A stretch of 64,000 nucleotides of DNA from Desmodesmus armatus (Eukaryota > Chlorophyta > Chlorophyceae > Sphaeropleales > Scenedesmaceae): the NCBI GenBank assembly GCA_007449985.2, contig VIIQ02000786.1:62001-126000 (forward strand), written 5' to 3'. Shown one piece after another: positions 43,227 to 55,700 of this stretch; position 1 is the first letter of the stretch, and every line of letters starts with the position of its first letter. Below the pieces are notes generated by a model. The model saw only the letters and a list, made by a program, of their open reading frames with translations. It made no database searches and was not told where the DNA came from. A program made the translations under genes and the position numbers.

Positions 43227-44711
43227 CTATCGCGCCACAGGGAGAGGCAGCGGCTCTGGGAAGTGGTGCTCATACATTTTTGCCTTGAGGCCGCTGCTCA
43301 GCACTGACACCACTGCCTTGGCTAGCAGCACCCGCCGCAGCCACAGCCAGTAGAAGCCCCAACCATGACGCAGCTGCTTGGCTGGTTTGTCAGGTTTCAC
43401 AGGATGCTGGCTGGGGTCCTGCTGCTGCAACTGCAGCTGCTGCGAGGCCTGCGGGTCTTGTTGCCGCCGCCGCTGCTGCTGGTGCTGCTGCTGTTGCTGC
43501 TGCTGCTGCTGCGCCAGCGCAGAGGAAGGAAGCGGAGACGCCTGCCCTGCTGCTGTGGGGTGTTGCTGAGCAACGGCCTGTTGCTGTTGGCGGCCTGCGC
43601 TGGCCGCCGCCTGCTGCGACTGCTGCCGTACGCCTGGCATCTGCTGCTGCTGCTGCTGCTGCTGCTGTGGTAAGCTGTGCTGCAAGCTGACTGCAGCATA
43701 AGGTGCATTCTCGCTGCCGTGTTCGGCATCGCTGTCACACTCTGAATCGCTCTCCTCTACAAACAAAGGACCGGTGGGCTTGAGCAATAGGTCAGACAGA
43801 AGCTCGCCTAGGCCTACACCACCCTTCTGCTGCTCGCCTAGCTGCTGCTGGTTCTGCAATTGCAGGCGCCGTGCTTGCTGCCGCAGCTCCATGCGTGTGT
43901 ACAGCTGCCGCCACAGTTGCTCGTCCGCTGCTGTTGGAGGGTTGACGGTTAGGTATTGAGCCAGCTGTCCCTCCACTGCTGCTGCTGCAGCCAGCTGCTG
44001 CCTGCATTGGTGGGTGACAGCACGAGCACACACTCAGAATGCAGCAGATTGTCTTCGTAGTGTGTAGACACAGGGAGTGTGTGTCAATGCATGAGTGCAT
44101 GAGCATGGGTTGGCGTGTGTGCTCCCCTGCCATTTGATATGCTGCAAGTCTTGCAGTGCAAGATACATAACAGCTACATAACAGCCACTGGGTTGGCCTC
44201 AGCAGAGCATAGCGCTCGTCCAGGTGGCAAGACCCAGCTGCTGATGGGGCATCATTAGGCAAAGGCCAGGGCCAACGCCAGGGAACATGCACCACATTAC
44301 AAGCACGATTGTTGTATCTTGTTCAGCAGATAAGACTTACAGGTTAACGATGTCTGCGGGCAAGGCCCCTTGAAGGACAGCTTCGTCGATCAGCTGCTCA
44401 CAGAACAAGCTGCCAGTAGCATAGGCAGTCTCGAAAGGTGGCAACGCCTGATCGTGAGTTCCCTGGCTGCTTTGCGATCTGCTGTCTCGTATAAGGAGGC
44501 TGTACGCTGCTGACAGCAGCGCAAAGGCATCAGTGGCGCCAGCTGAATGAAGAGCCAGGTGCTGCTGCTGTTGTTGCTGCCGCTGCCAATGCTGCTTGTC
44601 TGGGTGCAGTTGCAGCGCGAGGCGCTTGTAGGCAGCACGTATCTGCTTCTTTGTTGCACCAGGCTCGAGTTGCAGCAGCTGGAGTGCCTGGGGCACGGTG
44701 ATTGCTGCCAT
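43227..44711 (-). CDS. J-domain (DnaJ-like) co-chaperone with Gln-rich C-terminal half
   Basis: Type III J-domain protein, expected to stimulate an Hsp70 ATPase. Exons 44711-44341 and 44001-43227 join in phase 2 (CT/G). The J domain is at residues 3-75: ALQLLQLEPGATKKQIRAAY, then KRLALQLHPDKQHWQ with the essential HPD, then a poly-Gln insertion in the loop after HPD and ATDAFALLSAAYSLL as the last helix. After an acidic patch (EESDSECDSDAEHGSE) and long Gln stretches, the C-terminus has an aromatic amphipathic or membrane-seeking helix (GWGFYWLWLRRVLLAKAVVS). There is no Gly/Phe region or zinc finger, so it is not type I or II. I chose the Met before AAITVPQA because the J domain starts immediately after it; the frame stays open to 44876. 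The product is about 380 aa. Client and compartment are unknown. Confidence 0.82.
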
Positions 44712-45119
44712 CCTTTTTGGTGCACTTGACAGCAAAACTGATCGTGACTCGGTCACTGTAGGAGAAACGGTTTGGAATCCATACTGATCTGACAAAGAAA
44801 AGCAGGGTTCAGCTCCGTTGTTGGTGTGTGTACACGGGTTGCATTTTACTTGCACATGACACAACGTCGGACACACACATGTCGTTCAATGAATCACCAA
44901 ACAATCTGTCCAGCTTATTTGTATGTTGTTGCTTCACGACAGCGACTTACTGACCTGACTGACCCGGTCAACATTGTCAAGAAGGGCTGCTTGAACATTG
45001 CATGTTGATAGAGGAGCCAAGAGGCACGGGTGCCACCAACATGTAGATTGCTCTTTCAATAGTCATCAGGGTGTCAACCACTGCACCAGTGTGTGCTGGG
45101 CTCATGCGGGCCAGGCAAC

Positions 45120-47866
45120 ATGCATGTTTGTCCTGGCACAGCCCTGTTGGTGTCCCTTGTCATCTGCACAGCATTCTGGGAGGGCCTGTCCCAGCAGCAT
45201 AGTATTCACAACACTCACAAGCAGCACAAAGGCAGTACACATGTTCACGGTACACAACAGCAGCACCGTGAAGGGCAACATGGCAGAGCCAAACGTCACC
45301 TCCTGGATGCGCCAGCAGCAGATACGTCACAGGCAAGTTGCATCTCCTCTGCTGAACATTTGGCCAGCACTCAAAATACTCTGCATCATAATAATCATGT
45401 GCCCTGATGCAACTGTGCCACGTCATTGCCAGATCTGGGATGTGGCAGCACACAAGCACCAGCACCTGCAGCACCCTGTATGTGTATGAATGCAGCTGCG
45501 CTGCGGGACTACACACTCTGTAGCACATGCATGCCAGCGATGCACTCTCCGTCATGCATGCTGCAGGACTATCCAGATGGCTACGTAGCACTGTGTGTCA
45601 TAGTGAAGAACCAAGCCGCTGACTTGCAAGAATGGCTGCAGTACCACCGCTTCATAGGGGTGGAGAAGGTCTACCTGTATGACAACAACAGCACGGTGCG
45701 GCGTGGCTGTGCTTCACCTCTTGCGTGCAACATGGCCGGGTGACCAGCATGTTTGGGAAGCTGCGCCTTCTTGCATGCTGTTTACAACCCAGCCTGGTTG
45801 GGTGCCACGCCCTCAACATGTGCAACAGGACAATCTTACGCCCGTCGCCATGGCATGCGCAAGAAAGTCAAGGCCTTACCTTACTTCCTGCAGCTGCAGT
45901 ACAATCACCTGCCTTGCCTCATGGCCGCCGGGATCTGGCCCTGTAGCCCCAACTATGATCGCATGCCACATGTACCGCCCAGCAGGCAAAGTGTTCCCCT
46001 CTCGCAAAATGTACTTATCAGTCAATGGGGTTGTTTGTGTTGCTGCAGAGGCCTTTGGCCTACACCATCAGGAACCACCTGCAGTCAGGGTTTGTGCAGT
46101 ACACCTACATGGTGGGCATGCTCAAGCACAGCCGCGCACACGGCTTTGCAACAACGCCACAGTGGCAGGCCTATGATGACTGCATCCAGCGCTACAAGTA
46201 AGAGTTACAACACATGCATGAGCACAGAGGAGACAGCTGTAGTGCCATCGCCGACCACCGGGTGGCAGAGCGCTTTGGTTCAAGCAGTGTGAGGAAAAAT
46301 TCCTTCTTGAATCAAAGTAGCAAGTGTTCACTTGACTTGTTGGCCACTTGCTGATACACAAGTGCTGCATCACTGATGTGACATGGGCACTATCGCACAC
46401 TCCTGCCGGCACTCAGGGGAGTCCCGTGCCTTTGGTTGTGCTGTCTGATACCATCATCTTGTGTGCGCGGCTGCTGCTATGCAGGCGCAAGCATAGATGG
46501 CTAGGTTTCATCGACGTGGATGAATTTGTAGTCATGCATGATGTCAGCAACCATCAGGAGAGCAGTGATGCTGCAATTGCAGCTGATGCCAAGCCAGACA
46601 TACGCCGCCTGTTGAAGGAGTACGAGGGGTTTGGCGCCCTGGCATTGAATTGGGTGATGTTTGGCAGCAGCGGCCACCTGCAGAGGCCCCGTGGGGGTGT
46701 GCTTGCCAACTACCATGAGTGCATGCCCTTGCAGCACAGGTGAGACACTGCAATGACGGGGGGGGGGGGGGGAGCAGCCGAGTGCATGGCTAGCTGCAGC
46801 ACTGCTGTCTGTTCAACGTAGTATACTCGAGTATACAGAGCTCTGTGCAAGCCTTGCTGCGGCTGCCGTAAGTTACATGCTGCTCTAATCTGCCTCACAT
46901 GTAGCAAAAGCGTCACAGCACCACAGCTGCACAGCCTTCAGGGTGGCTCAGTCTACCTGGCAGGTAGCACGAATCATTCAACAGTTGGGCTTTGCTGTTC
47001 ACGTTCACTGGTTCACTGTCAGCCTGACAGCTGCGGCAGCGAGTGGTTGTGATTCGGGGCACAGCTACACAATTGGGTACGAGGCTTGCAAGCCTCGTGT
47101 GGTGATGACTTATCAGCCCCACTAATTGACACAGTGTAACCACACGTGTCTGACTTAAGCTTGTTGATGTTGTTTTCTTCGATGCAGCGTCCATGCACAC
47201 GTCAAGGTGTTTGCCAACACTGCTCACGTCGCAACCATGGGCAGCACACCACACCATGTTGTGTTCAAAAAGCCAGACATGTTCACCGTGAATGAGCTCC
47301 AACAACAGGTACGGGATGGATTGCGGCGTGTCGCATGTGCGCTTCAGCTGTGCTGTGTACACCCTTGACCTGCATATCTTGGTTGCACCACCATGTGTCA
47401 GCCGTGCTGTGGGCTGTGCCACCAAGTGTGCAAAGAAGGCACCCGCGTGTGTTCTTGTTTTTTGAAATGCTCTTGGGCAACATGCGTGTGTAATCGAGGC
47501 GTGGTGCGTGGTGCATCGCTGGTTCTGCAGGTCGTCGGCCCTTTCTCTCCTCCGCCAAGCCACAAGCGCGCATCCGTGTACCATTACGCAACGAAGAGCA
47601 TGCGCGAGTTTTTGCTCAAAATGAAGCGTGGTGCTGGGGATGGCACCCGAAAAACGAAAGCGTTCTTCGCCTCTACCAACGACCAAGCAACTGCCACCTG
47701 CGTGGCAGGCATGCGCCTTGCGCCTGTTTGTTGCTCTGACTTGCTGAATAAAGAGCTCGGCAGCGAGGAGGTGGAAGGCTTGCTGGAGACAATAAAGGAA
47801 TTGTCAGTAGGTGCTGTTGACGCAGGTAGTGCACACCCTATGGCGCTGTATCACACAAGCGTGTGA
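45120..47866 (+). CDS. GT92-like (DUF23) glycosyltransferase
   Basis: Probable Golgi-type glycosyltransferase of family 92. Exons are 45120-45332, 45567-45695, 46049-46197, 46485-46739, 47188-47308 and 47531-47866, and all junctions keep phase (0, 0, 2, 2, 0), giving about 400 aa. The core shows DGYVALCVIVKNQAADLQEW, LQYHRFIGVEKVYLYDNNST, then RKHRWLGFIDVDEFVVM (DxD-type metal site), FGALALNWVMFGSSGH, VKVFANTAHVATMGSTPHHV and VYHYATKSMREFLLKMKRG (the inHY.tKS.eEf block of the family). Exon 1 is the least sure. It would supply a short hydrophobic segment (GTALLVSLVICTAFWEG) acting as a type II signal anchor, and it uses a GC donor (TCACAG/gcaagt). If it is wrong, the protein begins elsewhere upstream of 45567. 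The acceptor sugar is unknown. Confidence 0.78.
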
Positions 47867-49502
47867 TACAGCAGGCCCTAGGGGCTGCCTTATGATGCTG
47901 GCATGTCTGTACAGTGCCAGCACAGCTCAGGTGATGGCCGGGTCAGTGCCAGGCTGCTGTTCTGTGTTGGCACAATTATTCGCTGTGTGCGTGCCGTCCA
48001 ATAAGCTGACTGAATCAATAAGCAGCGCTTGCAGATTGGTGTCTGCAGCCATGTTCGTTTGCTGTATACAGCCGCTGTATGGCTGTCGGACAGCCATGTG
48101 GGTTCTTACCACCCGATGTTGCTTGTCTAAATATCACCTATTGGGTGATTGTACAGATGATGCATGACTAAGTGGGTGGCGTTCTGACCGGCTCCCTACA
48201 AGCTGTACACACATGGGGTACATGTCTTTGTTTGCAGCACTCGGTGCCGCTGCTGTTGGACATGACTGTAGGTGCTGTTTCTGAGCAACAGCACTGTCAC
48301 CATGCTGTGGACTGTTGTGTTGGTACTGTCACATGCAGTCATGGCGCATGTGGACACATGTCCCTTCTCTCCGCCTGCACACTTCACCCATTGAGTTTGC
48401 TCAGTTGCGCTTCCTTGAGCTGCCTGCTCAGCTGGGCTGGCAGGCTGCCAGGTTGTAAGTTGAGCTGATGTTTCACTGTATGAGCCATGCCTGCTGCTTT
48501 GGCCTGGACTGCCCGCATGCACGTGTGAGGGTTCAGGCTGCTGTCATGACATGGTGCTGCTCAGGCAAGCAACTTGATTGACATTGAGTGTCCTCAGTCT
48601 TGCTGGGCCATGACAGGCCATGTATGCTGCCCAAAAATGAGGTTCTCCTTCGACAACCATAGCTGTTGGGCGGTGCTGGCCTCATGTGTGCTGTACTGCT
48701 CCATGCGCGCTGCACCACACCACGGCACTGCTGGCCAGTGTAATCAGCGATGATTTGACTTTAGCCGCCCGGCATGCAGACAGTGCTGACCCAAGGGTGG
48801 CCACTCAATGTACAGTTGCATAACTTATCTGTGGCACACCACAGATATGTGACGACGATAGTCACCACACAATGCACCAACGGTGGTTTGCTTTGCATGC
48901 AGTGCAAAGGGGAACACCCCAAGATGCCTTGCTGCAGCATCACAGCTGCAGGCCACAACAAAAGCGGCCCATCAGTGATCACATCGATGTGACCATGATA
49001 ACCAAAATACAAACATAAGTCACTCATTGAGGGTGCAGGGAGCAATCCCAGCCTCAGTTGGCAGGCCTCTCCTTCTCAGGAGCATACCTGCCGGCAGTGT
49101 ATCACTGCACACACCAAGCTAGCTGTAGCACTAGCGGCAGCGCCACAGGCTGACACCACAGCACCCTCGGACCACTCCAAATGACGCAGCCACATGCAGC
49201 ACTTGTAACCGATGTCAGACAACACAAATGCTTACAGGCAGTGTTGCCCACTTATGATGTTGCAGCCCCTGGCCTAGCCAGGGGTAACACCCACAAAAAA
49301 GTACCTTGATTGTACAGAGTTCGCCCCCATGGCCTTGCCTGCCTATCAGGGCGGGGCTTGAATGATCACCACATATACTGTACAAAACATGAGCTTCCTT
49401 CCCAGGGCCCCCTGGACCACCCAAACCTGTGCTTATGGTGCCTTTGATACCACACAGGTGGTGACAGAGGCCTGCTGCTGCTGCTGGTACTGTTGTCATC
49501 AC

Positions 49503-49549
<47 letters not shown>

Positions 49550-49700
49550 GTGGTATCAGAGCGCATATGCATTGTGGGCAGAAGTGAACCCTGAAGCATT
49601 GACACCACCATCCTCGATTGTCAAATGATGACCAGAACCACCTCGATATCGGCATGCGTGCGCAAAGTGCTGCCGTGTGACAGAGGCCTGCTGGCGCGCA
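47867..49700. other. Intergenic stretch, no convincing gene
   Basis: It lies between convergent genes (the plus-strand GT92-like gene and the minus-strand SUVH copy B) and so holds both 3' regions. A CTG repeat lies at 49502-49546. A TTACA (TGTAA on the minus strand), a possible poly(A) signal for SUVH-B, lies near 49232. Confidence 0.5.
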
Positions 49701-52700
49701 TCAGTCCTTCAACCAGCCCCTGCAGTTGTGTGCCCCGCAGTTGCAGGGTATGCGGCGCTTCCGTGCAGCAGCTCCCCCTGCTGCCTCTGCTGCTGCTGTC
49801 TGCTCCTCCTGCACGCAATGACCATATAGAGCAGGGGTGACAGACAACCTTGAGATGTCTGGCAATGAGTAGTAACATGCTGGTGCGGGAAACTCCGCAT
49901 GCTTATGTGGGTGTGTGGTGTCCGTGGTCGGTTGTGACTGCACAGTTGCTGGACAGGAATGCCCATACTGTTGGGTCACATACACTCCACTCCAGTCATG
50001 CGTCACCTGGGGAGTTGGCAAGACCAACGTCACCGCTGCCCCCGAGGTGCGTGTACGATGTGCTACCCCAATGTGTGCTATGACACTGGTACCCCATGCG
50101 TCTCGCTGGCTCCCTAAGAGGTGTTACAGGCCGCTTCCAGAGGGGGGGGGGCCTCCTCCTCTGGCCCCTACTCAGGCACGACTTGGACCATGTACTGTTA
50201 GTAACAGAAACAGTTGTGTGTCACTCACGTCACCCTGCACGATGTAGAGGCTGCCGTAATCATACGTGAGCTCCGAATACTTTGGTATGTCCTCAGCCGC
50301 AACGATGGCAATGTAGTGCAGCAGCTGGCTCCTGCAGGCGGCAAGACACGGCAGCAGGCAGCGCTAGTGAGCAGCCAACCCATCCCCAACACTGTTGCTG
50401 TTACATCGGTCATGATGTGCCTGAACCCCCATTCCCCATAGCAAGCCGACGAGAATTGCTGGCCGACGAGAATCATGCAAGTCCTGCATTGAGCTTGGTG
50501 ACAAACATCACTAGCAGTGAGCACTGTGACAGCACCGTTCCCGCTCCCACATCGCATGCCAGGGGATTGCGGTCCAGCACAAAAGAGGCCCCATCCCTTA
50601 CCTTGCGCTCATTGTGAACACCGGCACCACGATACAGTTCGGGTCACACGAGTGGTTGAGGAAGCGTGCAACATTGCCCTGTGTGAGAGACACAGGAGCA
50701 GCAGCAGTGCTCGTGATGCACACTGTGCAGAGACACTGCATGCAACAAATGGTGTTGCAGCCATGTGCAACAGTGCCGCCTCTGAACCAGCTGCATCAGC
50801 ACATGCGCACAATCCGGCAGTGGGCTACACAGGCCGCCTGCCATGCGGCATGACATGCCTGAGAGCCCCTTGAGGATTATTAGTAATTAAAACCCAAAAA
50901 ATTACCCAATCGAGGCCCAAGCTCGGCTACTTGAGACTGTGTTTGCAGCGGAGTTGGAAGTCACTGTTCACTTGACTTGCAAGCCATAGTCTTGAAAGGC
51001 TGTGGCCAACCCCCAAACCCTGGATTGGTCCTGAAGGGTGCCCCAAACAGCTGGCGTACAGTTTCAGCTTACCGCTCGGCTGGCATCGACTGTCAAGTGG
51101 TGCTCACGCAGGTCATCTGGGATGAGTGGCAGCTTGTCGTTCCTGCAAAGGAGGCGCGTGCATGTTGTCATTTATTATTATTATTTTGATTATTTATCTA
51201 TATAAATATTTATACTTATAAATATGATATATATTTTTAATTTTATATATTACTGTATTTATATTATATTTTAGACTGCAATGAGACACTTGTCACAGCT
51301 ACATGCAGGTAGCTTTGGTGTTGGCTGCTTGGGTGAACGCCCACCAGCCGGGCCGTAGATGGCGCATGAGCCACATACTTCGTCAAACCACCAAAAGAAC
51401 AGGTAGTACAGGCCCCAACTCTCAACTGCAATGGCGCCATTGTCGATGCCACTGTTGTTCAACATAATGTGACTGACTGCGGTAGCATACTCCCCAATAA
51501 TCAACCCATACTCCCCAATAACTAACAAGTGCAAAATAAATAGCACTTGTTGCGGTTGCCCCCACCTGTCTGGGTATGAACCCCTGCCCCCCGCTTTGTC
51601 CTCTACAGAATCATCAGCTTGGTGTCTACAAGGCGCAAGATACGCCTGAACACTGCATAGGCTGTGAAGAGCATGACTGGACCAGAGCATGATTGATTGC
51701 TGGTGAGCATGTCAGCAAAGTCCTACAGCAAACAAAGCACCCAGAGCCGCATAACCCAGGGGCCCAGCCTTAACCCCCCACGCAGCACACAGGCCGTACC
51801 TGTCTGGGTCTTTGCCCCTGAGCCCTGCTTTCTCCTCCAGCTCCTCAAACTCGTGGAAGTGGTTGAGGTCATATAGGTAGGTGTCAGCACCAACAGCCAA
51901 GTCCTCAGCTGTCCTGCATGGCGGCAAAACAATAGAAAACAATAACAAAACAAAGAAATAATAAAAATGAAATAATATTAAAAATAATATAATGATAAAA
52001 CAACAAAGCAACCACAACAAAAAATGCGGCTTGTATGAGCTCTTGTGAAAGTATCAAGGTGATACACACCACTCCTACCTTGGGAGCGGTGCGCAGCTAT
52101 GGCTGTGCCACTCAGCAGTCAGCATGCTGGAATTGGACAGCAACTGTGCATCCATCATGACATCCAGCAAAGCTTGCAGACGAATGCAGACAACTAAGCT
52201 CAACCCAGGAGGCAAATCATAGACAGTGTGACATATCAGCATATCAGCATACACAGTGTGACATATCAGCATAGCATAGGCAGTGTGACATTACACTGCC
52301 AACGTGCTAACAAGTTTGTGCAGGGCTCACTCACGCGTCTGTGATGACCACCCCGATGTAGCGGCACAGCACGGCACCACCAGGCAGATCTACGGAGCAG
52401 CGGCAGCCCCAGCCCTTGCCCTCCACCCTGAACACCTGCGCATGTAGCATGACACAACACATGCGCTCTCACGCAGCGCAAGAATCCCACAATTGATCAG
52501 AGTTGAGGGGTCAGCCACAAACCCCAGCCACCAACTCAGCGTGGAGGTGGTGCGTCTTTGATACACAGGCATTCAGCAGCCATCAGGCATAATGTGTGTT
52601 GCTAGGGCTGCGCAGCTACCGGCCACTTCAATCAGCCGAACATGCGATGGGCATCCTGCTACACGCCTTCGTACGTCAGTACCTGTTGTGGAAAGTTTGC

Positions 52701-55700
52701 ACTTTGCTGCTGCAAGGTGCTCTCTACAACCAACATTATGGTACCACCCCTGCTGCCACGCACCTCCAGTGGGTACCTGATGCCATCTGCCACCACCCTG
52801 TTGCGCTGCGGCAAACAACAAGCACACACAAAGCAAGCGCATGAGGACAAGGGAGGCAACTGCCATCATCAGCAAGAGAGGCGGGGATACTATCGTCCAT
52901 ACTTGACAGGATCACCCTAGCGTGTGGCATGCTGCTGGAATGGGGGGGGATCCTTGCTCACAAGTGCAGAGACTGCAAAACCACCAGTGATCAGACCTCA
53001 CCAGCCACTCAGTGATAGAACGTCGTTGCTGGCTAGTGCCAATAGTGGAACTATGGTCCCCACGCCTTTTTCTGGACTGCGATGTACTGTGTTCTGCTGC
53101 ACTGTGATGTGATGTGCTGTACTATACTGTACTGTACTGCTACTGTACTGTACTGTACTGCTACTGTACTGACAGCCTGGGTCCCTGGCTGGCGCCCTGA
53201 AGCCAGTGCATTCTGGCCAGCTCAGCATGACGACCAGGGTGTATGACCTTCAGCAAGCCAACCCCTTCACCATGTTGTGCGCAGAGGAGGCCACGCTCAG
53301 TGCACCAACTCATTGCCAGCACACAGGCAAGCCACCCGGAACTCAACATTCATGGCCCAGTAAGGCCAACACTATTTGTGTGCTTGGCACTGCTGCACCA
53401 CCCTCCCCCTAGGGCTCACCCGGCATAGGCTAGCCTTGCCCTTGCCTGCCCCTCTGCAGCCGGGTGGACACTCAAAGAGCCCGCAGGCCTGCGTCGTCAT
53501 CAGCTGCCCCTCATCGTTGTACGGGCACTCACCGCCATGGTACTGCACAGGAATAAACAGCAGTATGGGAAGAAGGGTGTTCGTGCTGCCCTGGCCGTTC
53601 TGCTGAGACTAACTCTTTATCCGGCTGGTACTTACGTAAAAGTTGAACTACAAGCACAGGAACAAAGGAACAGGAAACAAGTTCCACGCACGATAGTACA
53701 TCCCAAGACATATGCAGCGATGTGCAGCTGGCACACTGCTTCGCTACGATGATGTACAGTGTCTGAAATGCACTAGGTATCCACAACCGCCTGGACCCCA
53801 GATCGTCAGGGCATGGGGATGCGTGTGCCATGAGGAGGACATCTACAGAAATGCATTGCAAAGACAAAGCATACGCATGTCCAGCTGCTGGTGGCAGCTT
53901 CCAGCACAGCAACAGACTGCACTATAAGGACCTGCTGTGCACCCTGCAAGGCAGCCAAGGCCTTGTAGACACCAGCTGGCCTTTTTATGCCGTCACATAC
54001 AGGGCCTCGTTCAACATGCAACCAACCGGAATAGTGTGACAACTAATCGAAGAGGCTTTGTCCGTACCTTGATGCCACACTTGACTTTGCAGTTCTGTGC
54101 AAACAGCGCATGAGCCTTTTCCGCCAGCTCAGCAGCTTCATCTGCATCAGTGAACCTGCAGGGCGGGAAACCCATGTGACAGCTGTCAACACCATGCTGC
54201 CCTTTGTTACAGCAACATGCACCAACCTGTGCGGCGGGTAAGCCCATGTGACAGCTGTCAACATCAAGCTGCCAACATCAAGCCTTGCAGCAGCAGAAGC
54301 CGCTGAGCAACATGCACCAACGTCCCTGTTTTTGAGGGCCATGTATACATCAGATGTACCCATGTTCCCTACCATGGCCATGTATGTCACTGCATTCACG
54401 GAAAATCCCAAGGCCGTGTACGCAGGCGCGGTACATGGCCGGCGACACGGCCATGTACCGCGCCGCATACACGACGAATACACAGCCCCTTGTATACAGG
54501 GAACATACACTGGCTTCGTGCAGGGGGCGCGACCGCCCATACACGGCCATGTACGACCGTGTACTGTAGTGGCCTCCTGCTGCCTACGGGTGTGTTTTTA
54601 GACATGTAGAGCATTCATATCGGTCTCTGCAAGGATCTGGGGCATCTTTCAAGTGCCGCTGTCGCTTTGAGTGGCTGTTTGTTGCCCAGGGCTGTGTCCC
54701 TTGAAAACGTCACTCAGCAGTTACACAAAGTGATGAATGTGGACAGCTGCGGGGCCAGGCTCGATTGTACAGCTGCCTAGTGAGGTGACCACCCACCACA
54801 CCATGGCATGTGATGCTTTTTGCAGGGTCATGCGAGCTAAAAAGCAGCTGATGGCGTATCAGTGATCCCAAACTGTTATGGCACATGCTTTGGAGAGGGT
54901 AAAACTGATGTATACTCACACATACTCCTGCAGGTACTGAAATTCAAACATCGGCCGTGTGCGGGCGCCTGGCCAAGGGCGGACCAGCGGCATGTGGGAC
55001 AGGTTGTTGGCCACAAAGGGAGCGCGGCAGTCATCCACATCATTCCACACAGGAATGGGAACCTGCACCACAGTGGCACAATGATAGTTGCATGCCCTTA
55101 TTACTGATGTTTTTTCAGTAGAGATGACTGCACATGTGATGTGCCTGTGCTGACGCAGTGACCGGCGGCAGCCGTGGATGTTGCAGGCAGACACACACAC
55201 TTGGACAAACTTTGCAACTCAACACTGCATCTGGGGGCGGGGAAGCCATGCCTCAAACAAATACAGTCATCCTGATCAGGCTGCTGCACTGCATCTGCTA
55301 CGCTTCTTTCAACCCACTAGGCTCCTGCTTGTTGTCTACCAAGCTCCTAGCAGTACATAAGTATGGACACACCTTCTCGAGCCCCTTTGCAATGTCAGCT
55401 GACACCAGCACGCCAGACACGCCGGATGCCTCCCTCTCCTTGATGCTGTGCGCGATGGTGGTCTTGGTGGGGAGGTCGAAGCACCACTGGTAGTTCTTCC
55501 TGCACAACAAACACCATCTCTGTTGTATGTTGCTGCTAAGACAACTGCCTGCACAATAGCAACATGCATGCACTACATATGCAGGTAGCAGAAAGCACCA
55601 AGAATTGACTTGCTCATCTGCCGGACAAACCCTAACTCCTACAGTGCAGAATGCACAGCCCTGGCTGATTCCTCTTGGCCCTATTTGTTGGGCGAAGCTG

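Noticed and set aside
54350..54614. Overlapping frames on both strands over the GGCCATGTA block.
   Set aside because: They follow from the palindromic repeats and lie in an intron of a phase-consistent gene.
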